Below are positions 5,158 to 11,291 of a DNA stretch of 11,291 nt, one piece after another. A program made the position numbers and the translations under genes. Numbering within the stretch: position 1 is the first letter of the stretch; every line of letters begins with the position of its first letter. The stretch spans positions 1-11,291 of the forward strand of contig DASWBH010000284.1 of the NCBI GenBank assembly GCA_036390755.1, given 5' to 3'. The notes beneath the pieces were generated by a model that made no database searches, was not told the origin of the DNA, and saw nothing but the letters and a program-made list of their open reading frames with translations. Source of the stretch: DASVHS01 sp036390755. Lineage in GTDB: Bacteria > Acidobacteriota > Thermoanaerobaculia > Gp7-AA8.

Positions 5158-7257
5158 ATGAGTCTATTGGAATCCCAGAGGCGGGCTGGCTCGCCGGTCC
5201 GGCAAATCGACACTCCCGCATCTGACTCCACGACCGAAGGCCGGCGCAAAGAAGTGCGGCGCAGGGATCTTTTGCTGAAAACCGGCGCGCTGCAGACCGC
5301 CATCCTCAATAGCGCGAACTTCTCCAGCATCGCCACCGATGAGAAGGGTGTGATCCAGCTCTTCAACGTCGGGGCGGAGCGGATGCTCGGCTACGCGGCG
5401 GCCGAAGTCGTGGACCAGATCACGCCGGCGGACATTTCCGATCCGCAGGAGATCATCGCCCGCGCCGCGTTTCTGAGCCGGGAGCTGTCGGCGACCATCA
5501 AGCCCGGCTTCGACGCGCTGGCGTTCAAGGCCTCACGCGGCATCGAAGACATCTACGAACTGACCTACATCCGCAAAGACGGGTCGCGTTTTCCGGCGAT
5601 CGTGTCGGTGACCGCACTGCGCGACGATCAGAACGCCATCATCGGATACCTGCTCATCGGCACGGACAACAGCGCGCGCAAGCACGTGGAAGAACGGCTT
5701 CGATTCACCGAGGAGAGCTTTCGCCTGATGGTGGAGAGCGTTTCCGATTACGCCATCGTCATGCTCAGTCCCGAAGGCAACGTGGTGAGCTGGAATACGG
5801 GAGCACAGCGCATCAAAGGCTTCCTCGCGGACGAGATCATGGGCCAGCACTTCTCCCGCTTTTATCCGCCTGCCGACGTGGCCGCCGGCAAGCCGCAGCG
5901 TGATCTCGATGTGGCCGCGGCTCTGGGCCGGTTCGAAAACGAAGGATGGCGCACGCGCAAGGATGGATCGACGTTCTGGGCGAACGTGGTCATCACCGCG
6001 ATTCGCGATCAGGCCGGCGAGCTGCGCGGCTTCGCCAAGCTGACGCGCGACCTCACCGCCCGGCAGCAGATCGAGACCGAGATGAGCGACGCCAAGGCCG
6101 CGGCCGAGAAGGCCAACCTGGCCAAATCCGATTTCCTCTCCAACATGAGCCACGAGCTCCGCTCGCCGCTCAACGCCATCCTCGGCTTTGCGCAGTTGAT
6201 GGAGTCCGATTCGCCACCGCCGACCGATTCGCAGAAGGAGAGCATCGTCCAGATTCTCAATGCAGGCTGGTATCTGCTGGACCTGATCAACGAGATCCTC
6301 GATCTCGCGGTCATCGAGTCGGGGAAGCTCTCCATGTCGCAGGAACCGGTGTCGGTGGCTGAGGTGATGCTGGAGTGCCAGGCCATGATCGAGCCTCAGG
6401 CGCAGCGGCGCGGCATCCACATGACATTCCCGCGGTTCGACGTCCCTCAAACGGTTCACGCCGACCGCACCCGGCTCAAGCAGGTGATCCTCAATCTTCT
6501 TTCCAACGCTATCAAATACAACGCGGTCGGCGGCACGGTCGTCGTCGCCTGCTGCGGCGACCAGACTCCCGGCCGTATCCGCATCAGCGTGACGGATACG
6601 GGCGCGGGACTCTCCGCCGGTCAGCTGGCCCAGCTCTTCCAGCCGTTCAACCGCCTCGGACAGGAGGGGAGTGAACAGGGCACAGGCATCGGCCTGGTGG
6701 TGAGCAAGCGCCTGATGGAGCTCATGGACGGTGTCGTCGGCGTCGAAAGCACAGTCGGGACCGGAAGCGTCTTCTGGATCGAATTGAACTCGACAACGGA
6801 GCTGCCGGCGACGAAGTTCGAGGATGTCGAGAGCGCAGCACCTTTGCCCGCGACGCCCGTGGCCCTGCGCACGCTGCTCTATGTGGAAGACAACCCGGCG
6901 AACCTCAGGCTCGTCGAGCGACTGATCGCCCGGCGGACCGACATGTGCCTGCTGACCGCAATCGATGGCGCCTCCGGAGTCGAACTGGCGCGCTCGGCGC
7001 AGCCGGAAGTGATTCTCATGGACATCAATCTGCCCGGGATCAGCGGCATCGACGCACTGAAAATTCTGCGAGGCGATCCGGCCACCGCCCACATCCCGGT
7101 CGTCGCGCTCAGCGCGAATGCGATCCCGCGCGACGTCCAGAAGGGGCTGGAAGCAGGCTTCTTCCGCTATCTGACCAAACCGATCAAAGTGGCAGAGTTC
7201 ATGGACACATTGAGCGCCGCGCTCGATTTCGGCGACAAGCAGGTCCTGGTGCATTGA
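5158..7257 (+). CDS. Cytoplasmic PAS-PAS hybrid histidine kinase with C-terminal receiver
   Basis: The 699-residue kinase has two PAS domains (about 46-175 and 186-303; both end in a PAC-like RKDGSxF...D.T/S pattern). It continues with a HisKA domain with phospho-acceptor H332 in SNMSHELRSPLNA and a HATPase_c domain (N-box N450 in NLLSNAIKYN, G1 DTGAG at 480, G2 GTGIGL at 508). The C-terminal receiver (571-690) has E577/D578, phospho-acceptor D622 and K674. No membrane helix is present, so it senses an intracellular signal, perhaps redox or a ligand through PAS. The ATG at 5158 is preferred over an upstream in-frame TTG (5080), because the extra 26 Arg-rich residues resemble no domain and GGAAAG lies 8 nt before the ATG. 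It overlaps the next receiver gene by one base. The signal and target are not visible. Confidence 0.92.
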   Translation: MSLLESQRRAGSPVRQIDTPASDSTTEGRRKEVRRRDLLLKTGALQTAILNSANFSSIATDEKGVIQLFNVGAERMLGYAAAEVVDQITPADISDPQEIIARAAFLSRELSATIKPGFDALAFKASRGIEDIYELTYIRKDGSRFPAIVSVTALRDDQNAIIGYLLIGTDNSARKHVEERLRFTEESFRLMVESVSDYAIVMLSPEGNVVSWNTGAQRIKGFLADEIMGQHFSRFYPPADVAAGKPQRDLDVAAALGRFENEGWRTRKDGSTFWANVVITAIRDQAGELRGFAKLTRDLTARQQIETEMSDAKAAAEKANLAKSDFLSNMSHELRSPLNAILGFAQLMESDSPPPTDSQKESIVQILNAGWYLLDLINEILDLAVIESGKLSMSQEPVSVAEVMLECQAMIEPQAQRRGIHMTFPRFDVPQTVHADRTRLKQVILNLLSNAIKYNAVGGTVVVACCGDQTPGRIRISVTDTGAGLSAGQLAQLFQPFNRLGQEGSEQGTGIGLVVSKRLMELMDGVVGVESTVGTGSVFWIELNSTTELPATKFEDVESAAPLPATPVALRTLLYVEDNPANLRLVERLIARRTDMCLLTAIDGASGVELARSAQPEVILMDINLPGISGIDALKILRGDPATAHIPVVALSANAIPRDVQKGLEAGFFRYLTKPIKVAEFMDTLSAALDFGDKQVLVH

Positions 7258-7631
7258 TGGAAACCATCCTCATCGTCGACGATCAGCCGTCGAACCTCCG
7301 TCTTCTGGAGTGCACGCTCCGCCGCGGCGGCTTCTCTGCAATCACGACGACCAGCGATCCCCGCACCGTGAGCGCGCTGCACCGCGAACATCACTACGAC
7401 CTGATTCTTCTCGATCTGGTGATGCCGTACATGGACGGATTCGAGGTCATGGCAGCCCTGGCCGAAGTCGAAGGATGCGACGAGCTGCCGGTTCTGGCCA
7501 TGAGCGCCGACCCGCGGCAGAAGACGCTCGCCATGAAGGCCGGAGCGAGGGACTTCATGGACAAGCCCTTCAACGTGACCGAGCTCGTGGCGCGAGTTTC
7601 AATTCTGCTCGACGAGAAGAGGGTTGCCTGA
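7257..7631 (+). CDS. Stand-alone receiver-domain response regulator (CheY-like)
   Basis: The 124-residue protein is a single receiver domain: acidic pair D8/D9, phospho-acceptor D53 in LLDLVMPYMDG, S83 and K103 in DKPF. No output domain follows. Its ATG overlaps the kinase stop (TGATG), so it is co-translated with the hybrid kinase and is presumably a phosphate acceptor or shuttle in the same relay. Single-domain regulators act by protein contact or pass phosphate to a phosphotransfer protein encoded elsewhere. A MITE-like element begins within a few bases of its stop codon, yet the C-terminus is of normal length. Confidence 0.9.
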   Translation: METILIVDDQPSNLRLLECTLRRGGFSAITTTSDPRTVSALHREHHYDLILLDLVMPYMDGFEVMAALAEVEGCDELPVLAMSADPRQKTLAMKAGARDFMDKPFNVTELVARVSILLDEKRVA

Positions 7632-7632
7632 A

Positions 7633-7788
7633 CTAGGGAACCTCTGAACAAGTGCTGATGGCGGTTGCGGGCCGATATCCGCAGCGCTCGTCGTCAACGA
7701 TGTCCCGCATCGCCTCTTCCTCGCCCTGCGGATCTCGGCGCGCAAGCGCCATCAGCGCGAAGGCCGCACTTGTTCAGAGGTTCCCTAG
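7633..7788. mobile_element. MITE-like element, 148 bp with 19-bp perfect terminal inverted repeats and flanking CTAG
   Basis: GGAACCTCTGAACAAGTGC at 7637-7655 recurs as a perfect reverse complement at 7766-7784. Both ends are bordered by CTAG (7633-7636, 7785-7788), which fits a 4-bp target duplication of the YTAR kind known for IS5-group elements. Because CTAG is itself palindromic, it could equally be part of a 23-bp repeat. Inside, 7656-7684 pairs with 7726-7754 with three mismatches. An 11-nt insertion in the right arm (7755-7765) and a small central hairpin (7698-7712) complete an almost full-length fold-back. No transposase is encoded. It fills the gap between two convergent genes and may also end transcription from both sides, though it has no T run. 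Confidence 0.7.
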
Positions 7789-7814
7789 CGGGATCGACGA
7801 GTACGCGCCGCGCT

Positions 7815-9326
7815 TCAGCGCAGGCCTTGAGTGTTCCGCGCGCGTCCGGCAAGCCGCGCCGCTTCGTGCGCCAGATCGACCGGGTCGATCGGCTTCTGGC
7901 GAAAGACGTCGAAGCCTGCGGCGGCGATCCGCTCCCGCTCGCCGGGACGGCCGAGGACGGTGAGGGCGAGGGCTGGAGCGAGGCTGGTCGCGCGATCGTT
8001 GCCCGACCGGATGCGCGCGATGAACTCGCAGCCGTCGAGATCGGGCAGAGCGATGTCGCAGATGATCACGTCGGGCTGCCAGTTCGGCACGAGATCGAGC
8101 GCGTCGCTCGCCGTCGCCGCGACGTTCACGTCGGCACCGAAATGCCGGAACGCCGTGGAGATGACTTTGCGGTTGTCGACGTCGTCTTCCACGATCAGCA
8201 CGCGCACACCGTTGAGGTCCGGCACTGACATCGCGCGATCGACGGCGTCGCGTCCCACCAGTTGGGCGGCTCCGGCCGAGCAGTGCAGCGGCAGGCGGAT
8301 CGTGAACGTCGCGCCGTGACCCTCTCCGCCAGTCACCACGTCGACCGACCCGCCGTGCATCTCGACGAGATGGCGCGTGATCGACAGGCCGAGTCCGAGA
8401 CCGCTCTTTCGATCCGTGGTCTGGCCGCTGCCCTGGCGGAATCGTTCGAACAGATGCGGCATCAGCGTTTGATGGATCCCCCGGCCGGTGTCGCTGACTT
8501 CGACGACGCCGGTCGACTCGTCACAGCGCACGCGCACTGCCACGCGGCCGCCCTCCGGCGTGAACTTGATGGCGTTGCCGATCAGATTGCCGATGGCCTG
8601 CTGGAGACGGGAAGGGTCGCCGGTGATATCGCCAGCGTCGGCAGCGTCGAGCGACAACGTGATCTGCTTCGATTCCGCCGCGGGACGCGCTGAGGAGACG
8701 GCGGTCTCGGCGACCGAGCGAAGCGTCATCGGACGCATCTCCAGGCGGAGCTTTCCGGCGGCGATGCGGGACTCGTCGAGCAGGTCCTCGATGAGCTGCG
8801 CCTGCGCAATCGTGCTCCTCTCCAGCGCCTGCAGCGCCTCGGCTCTCGTCTTGTCGTCGAGGCCGCCCAGCGCGAGCATGCGCGTCCAGCCGAGGATCGA
8901 GGTCATGGGAGTGCGGAGCTCGTGGGAGATGATGGCGATGAATTCGTCTTTGGCGCGATCGGCCTCGCGCAGCTCCCCGACGTGAACGAGATCCGTGACG
9001 TCTTCCAGCGCGTGGACGATGCAGACGACGCGGCCGTCGACGATTGCGGGCGTGTTCACCGGGTTCCAGTAGCGTTCGGCGAACTTCTGCACCGGCATCG
9101 TGTCCGGTTTCGCGGTGCGCAGGACGGTCTCGATCGACGCGCGCAGATTGTCGGCGTTATCCGGAAAAACTTCGAACAGATCGCGGCCGACGATTTTTCC
9201 GCGCACGGTGTTCGTCGCGCGCAGGTACGCATCCGTCGCGCCGATGATGCGGAGCTCCGGATCGACGACGAGGTACGCGGCCGGGACCGCCTCGAAGAGG
9301 AGCCGGAAGTCGGGTGAGGCGCTCAT
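7815..9326 (-). CDS. PAS hybrid histidine kinase with C-terminal receiver
   Basis: The 503-residue protein has one PAS domain (about 5-115), HisKA with phospho-acceptor H135 in IISHELRTPMTSILGW, and HATPase_c (N251 in NLIGNAIKF, DTGRG at 279, GLGLGLSITRHL from 309). The receiver (373-495) has E380/D381/D382, phospho-acceptor D424 in ICDIALPD and K478 in QKPI. No membrane segment is seen. ATG 9326 is chosen because AGGA lies 5 nt upstream. Another ATG 13 codons earlier (9365) has GAGG only 2 nt away, and the frame further upstream is merely antisense to the helicase. It converges on the other kinase pair and is divergent from the helicase. It has no output domain and no evident partner gene. 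Confidence 0.92.
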   Translation of the reverse strand: MSASPDFRLLFEAVPAAYLVVDPELRIIGATDAYLRATNTVRGKIVGRDLFEVFPDNADNLRASIETVLRTAKPDTMPVQKFAERYWNPVNTPAIVDGRVVCIVHALEDVTDLVHVGELREADRAKDEFIAIISHELRTPMTSILGWTRMLALGGLDDKTRAEALQALERSTIAQAQLIEDLLDESRIAAGKLRLEMRPMTLRSVAETAVSSARPAAESKQITLSLDAADAGDITGDPSRLQQAIGNLIGNAIKFTPEGGRVAVRVRCDESTGVVEVSDTGRGIHQTLMPHLFERFRQGSGQTTDRKSGLGLGLSITRHLVEMHGGSVDVVTGGEGHGATFTIRLPLHCSAGAAQLVGRDAVDRAMSVPDLNGVRVLIVEDDVDNRKVISTAFRHFGADVNVAATASDALDLVPNWQPDVIICDIALPDLDGCEFIARIRSGNDRATSLAPALALTVLGRPGERERIAAAGFDVFRQKPIDPVDLAHEAARLAGRARNTQGLR

Positions 9327-9336
9327 GTGGATCCTG

Positions 9337-9354
9337 CAACCGCTGGCGCGGTTG
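9337..9354 (-). repeat. 7-bp hairpin just before the kinase ribosome binding site
   Basis: CAACCGC and GCGGTTG form a perfect 7-bp stem with a 4-nt loop. In the minus-strand transcript the stem ends immediately before the AGGA ribosome binding site of the kinase. It could tune translation or be an operator in the 84-bp divergent spacer with the helicase. Confidence 0.35.
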
Positions 9355-9410
9355 AATTGCTCCATGTCCTCAGCACGAAGCGGGCCGATGTATGAGACGA
9401 TCCGCCGCGC

Positions 9411-10820
9411 ATGTCGTTCACCTCGTTCAACCTTCACCCGGATCTGCTTCGCGGCATCAAAGAGCTCGGGTTCACGCGCCCCACGCCGATTCAGAGTGAC
9501 GCGATTCCGCCGGCGATGGCCGGGAAGGACGTGCTCGCGGCGGCGATGACCGGGAGCGGCAAGAGTGCCGCGTTCCTGCTCCCCATCCTGCACCGTCTTA
9601 TCGGCAAGAAGCGCGGGGTCACGCGCGCGCTGATCGTCACGCCGACGCGCGAGCTCGCCGCGCAGATCGACGAGCACCTGCGCGATCTCGCCATTCACAC
9701 GCCGATCTCCGGCGCGGCCGTATACGGCGGCGTGGGCATGGGTCCGCAGGAGCACGCGTTTCGCAGCGGCGTCGACGTGATCGTCGCGACGCCCGGCCGC
9801 CTGCTCGATCATTTCTCGCGCGGCTACGCCAAGCTCGAGAGTCTTGAAGTGCTGGTCCTTGACGAAGCGGACCGCATGCTGGACATGGGATTCCTGCCCG
9901 ACATCCGGCGCGTGCTCAAACATCTCCCGACGAAGCGGCAGACGCTCTTCTTCTCCGCGACGATGCCGGCGGAGATCGTCCAGCTGTCGAAGGAGATGCT
10001 GCGCAATCCGACGATGATCGCGATCGAGCGCAAGGCGGCGCCGGCAGTCGGCATCACCCAGACCGTCTTCCCGGTTTCGCAGGAGCTCAAGTCGCATCTT
10101 CTGCAGACGCTGCTCGATCGCGGCGAGATCCACAACGCAATCGTCTTCACGCGCACGAAGCACCGCGCGAATCGACTGTACGAACAGCTCGAGAAGAAAC
10201 GAATCAAAGTCGCGCGCATTCACGGCAACCGCAGCCAGGGCCAGCGGACCGAGGCGCTGGCGGGATTCAAGTCGGGGAAATACCGGATTCTCGTGGCGAC
10301 CGACATCGCCGCGCGCGGCATCGACGTCGAGGCGCTGTCGCACGTCGTCAACTTCGACGTGCCGAACGTGCCCGACGACTACATCCACCGCGTCGGCCGC
10401 ACCGCGCGTGCGGAGATGACCGGCGACGCGGTCACGCTGGTCGCGCCGGAGGAAGAGAACGACCTCCGCGCGATCGAGCGCGCGATCGGCAAGCGACTGC
10501 CGCGCGTGACGGTGCCGGATTTCGATTACAAACATCGCCCTGTCGAGCGGCTGGAGATCCCGCTCAACGAGCGCATCGCCGCGATCCGCGCGCGCAAGAA
10601 AGACGATCGCACAAGGGCGGCTGCAAATGCGGCGAGGCGAGCAGCGCCGTCGCAGTCGCGGGGCCCTGCGCCCGCTCCGTCGCATCGCAGCGGGCGACCG
10701 GCGTCGGGCGGGCGGGCGGGGGGCGGGCGGCCGGGGGGCGGGAGGCCGGGCGGTGGGCGGCCGGCGAGTGCACTGCCGAGCCGCGGCCAGCGCCGGAGTC
10801 GCGGGCGCAACCGGCCGTAG
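9411..10820 (+). CDS. rhlE: DEAD-box ATP-dependent RNA helicase, RhlE type, with Gly/Arg/Pro-rich tail
   Basis: The 469-residue protein carries the full DEAD-box set: Q motif GFTRPTPIQ (20-28), Walker A TGSGKS (47-52), PTRELAAQI, TPGRLLDH, DEAD (151-154), SAT (182-184), then in domain 2 VFTRTK, HGNRSQGQR, ATDIAARGIDV and HRVGRTAR. These enzymes unwind RNA duplexes with ATP, and RhlE members act in ribosome assembly and RNA turnover. The core ends near residue 375. A basic tail follows, with three GGGRP repeats (437-451) and a terminal RGQRRSRGRNRP, likely an unspecific RNA-binding region. The ATG at 9411 begins right at the conserved N-terminus (SFTSFNLHPDLL), although no good ribosome binding site precedes it. 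Confidence 0.95.
   Translation: MSFTSFNLHPDLLRGIKELGFTRPTPIQSDAIPPAMAGKDVLAAAMTGSGKSAAFLLPILHRLIGKKRGVTRALIVTPTRELAAQIDEHLRDLAIHTPISGAAVYGGVGMGPQEHAFRSGVDVIVATPGRLLDHFSRGYAKLESLEVLVLDEADRMLDMGFLPDIRRVLKHLPTKRQTLFFSATMPAEIVQLSKEMLRNPTMIAIERKAAPAVGITQTVFPVSQELKSHLLQTLLDRGEIHNAIVFTRTKHRANRLYEQLEKKRIKVARIHGNRSQGQRTEALAGFKSGKYRILVATDIAARGIDVEALSHVVNFDVPNVPDDYIHRVGRTARAEMTGDAVTLVAPEEENDLRAIERAIGKRLPRVTVPDFDYKHRPVERLEIPLNERIAAIRARKKDDRTRAAANAARRAAPSQSRGPAPAPSHRSGRPASGGRAGGGRPGGGRPGGGRPASALPSRGQRRSRGRNRP
10719..10763 (+). repeat. Three 15-nt tandem units encoding GGGRP, very G-rich
   Basis: Three diverged 15-nt units encode (GGGRP)3 in the helicase tail. The coding strand between about 10705 and 10760 is made of G runs separated by one or two bases, which could form a G-quadruplex in DNA or mRNA and makes the repeat prone to slippage and sequencing error. 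Confidence 0.6.
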
Positions 10821-10828
10821 GGCGCCTT

Positions 10829-10861
10829 GTCATCCTGAGCGCCGCAGAGCGCGAAGGATCT
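10829..10861 (+). repeat. Interspersed repeat unit A (GTCATCCTGAGCG...CGAAGGATCT)
   Basis: This unit has the form GTCATcCTGAGC-variable-GCGAAGgATCT. Together with the inverted unit at 10885-10917 it can fold into a long imperfect hairpin just after the helicase stop. Similar short intergenic repeats are familiar from Acidobacteriota and related genomes (recollection, not a search). Confidence 0.7.
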
Positions 10862-10884
10862 GGGTGGCGGTGACGCCCCCGCCC

Positions 10885-10917
10885 AGATTCTTCGCCGTCT
10901 GCGCGGCTCAGAATGAC
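10885..10917 (-). repeat. Interspersed repeat unit B, inverted
   Basis: Its reverse complement reads GTCATTCTGAGCCGCGCAG followed by ACGGCGAAGAATCT, a clear copy of unit A in opposite orientation. The pair A/B may act as a transcript end for the helicase mRNA. Confidence 0.7.
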
Positions 10918-10921
10918 GCGT

Positions 10922-10942
10922 GTCATACTGAGCGCCGCAGAA
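10922..10942 (+). repeat. Interspersed repeat unit C, truncated
   Basis: GTCATACTGAGCGCCGCAG matches the first half of unit A with one change and then stops; unit D starts two or three bases later. Confidence 0.55.
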
Positions 10943-10944
10943 GT

Positions 10945-10977
10945 GTCATTCTGAGCCGCGAAGACGGCGAAGAATCC
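10945..10977 (+). repeat. Interspersed repeat unit D
   Basis: GTCATTCTGAGCCGCGAAG followed by ACGGCGAAGAATCC is a full direct copy, close in sequence to the complement of unit B. Units C and D together suggest one copy inserted into or recombined with another. Confidence 0.65.
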
Positions 10978-11056
10978 CCTGCCTCTGCGGCCAGCCAACA
11001 CCGGTGACACGGAACACGGTTCGCGCGATCTGCGGACGTTAAGCGTGGCATCAAGC

Positions 11057-11062
11057 AGGAGG
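11057..11062 (+). promoter_or_regulatory. Shine-Dalgarno AGGAGG of the catalase gene
   Basis: AGGAGG lies 10 nt before the ATG at 11073. An ATG directly after it (11063) is out of frame with catalase and too close to be used. Confidence 0.65.
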
Positions 11063-11072
11063 ATGATTCTTT

Positions 11073-11291
11073 ATGACCGAACGACCGATTCTGACCACCG
11101 AGGCGGGCACACCCGTCGACGACAACCAGCATTCGATGAGAGCGGGCGCAAACGGCCCGACGCTGCTGCAGGACCACTACCTGATCGAGAAGCTGGCGCG
11201 CTTCAACCGCGAGCGCATCCCCGAGCGCGTGGTGCACGCCGTCGGCACCGGCGCACACGGCTATCTCGAAGTCACGAGCAAAGACGTTCCG
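11073..11291 (+). CDS. katA: Monofunctional haem catalase, N-terminal part (runs off the window)
   Basis: The first 73 residues are present and match the conserved catalase start: LTTEAGTPVDDNQHS (8-21), GPTLLQDHYLIEKLARF (28-44), and RERIPERVVHAVGTGAHGYL (47-66), where H55 is the distal catalytic histidine. Catalases of this family split hydrogen peroxide into water and oxygen in the cytoplasm. The usual VVHAKG has valine in place of lysine here. The short N-terminus favours the small-subunit class over the large KatE type, but most of the protein is missing. No OxyR or PerR site could be recognised in the spacer upstream. Confidence 0.92.
   Translation, partial: MTERPILTTEAGTPVDDNQHSMRAGANGPTLLQDHYLIEKLARFNRERIPERVVHAVGTGAHGYLEVTSKDVP

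Noticed and set aside
7633..7788. Canonical intrinsic terminator or riboswitch
   Set aside because: No T run follows either arm, no aptamer-like conserved core is recognised, and the flanking CTAG with perfect terminal repeats fits a mobile element better.
7652..7963. Open frame through the MITE-like element as a transposase remnant
   Set aside because: The translation has no transposase motif and continues antisense into the kinase gene; the element is too short to encode an enzyme.
9327..10685. N-terminal extension of the minus-strand kinase to 956 residues
   Set aside because: The added part is antisense to the DEAD-box helicase and shows no domain; ATG 9326 has a proper ribosome binding site directly before the PAS domain.
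10829..10977. CRISPR array
   Set aside because: Units differ in orientation, spacing and length, with no regular unique spacers; they are interspersed repeats.

Overview
The window comes from a GC-rich bacterium (about 63-64% GC by eye). Gene content plus interspersed copies of a GTCATcCTGAGCG...CGAAGgATCT repeat near the right end suggest a soil or sediment lineage, perhaps Acidobacteriota or a similar phylum. That placement is inference from general familiarity with such repeats; no marker gene is present.

Left third (1-5063): a two-armed sulfur-metabolism locus. The minus-strand arm holds a four-cluster ferredoxin fused to an NrfD/PsrC-type membrane anchor (67-1563). It is followed, with a strong Shine-Dalgarno, by the first 18 codons of another gene (1-56), probably the molybdopterin catalytic subunit. 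The plus-strand arm is a tightly packed operon: DsrE2-type sulfur carrier, rhodanese-MBL (persulfide dioxygenase-like) fusion, TusA, TauE/SafE permease and DUF1634 membrane protein. Junctions are ATGA, ATGA, 7 nt and TTGA. A plausible scheme is that sulfane sulfur moves between rhodanese, TusA and DsrE2, is oxidised to sulfite by the MBL domain, and is exported by TauE/DUF1634 or processed by the membrane molybdoenzyme. The arms are separated by about 300 bp holding candidate face-to-face promoters that share a 16-bp palindrome (1791-1806).

Middle (5064-9326): three signalling proteins. A cytoplasmic PAS-PAS hybrid histidine kinase (5158-7257) overlaps by one base a stand-alone receiver protein (7257-7631). 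A second hybrid kinase, PAS-HisKA-HATPase-REC, converges on them from the minus strand (7815-9326). None has a DNA-binding output domain. Between the convergent genes lies a 148-bp near-palindromic element with 19-bp perfect terminal inverted repeats flanked by CTAG. It looks like a MITE and begins almost at the stop codon of the receiver gene.

Right (9411-11291): divergent from the second kinase is an RhlE-type DEAD-box RNA helicase with a Gly/Arg/Pro-rich tail. A 252-bp spacer carries four copies of the interspersed repeat. The window ends in the first 73 codons of a monofunctional haem catalase.

No rRNA, tRNA, CRISPR array, complete insertion sequence or replication origin was seen.
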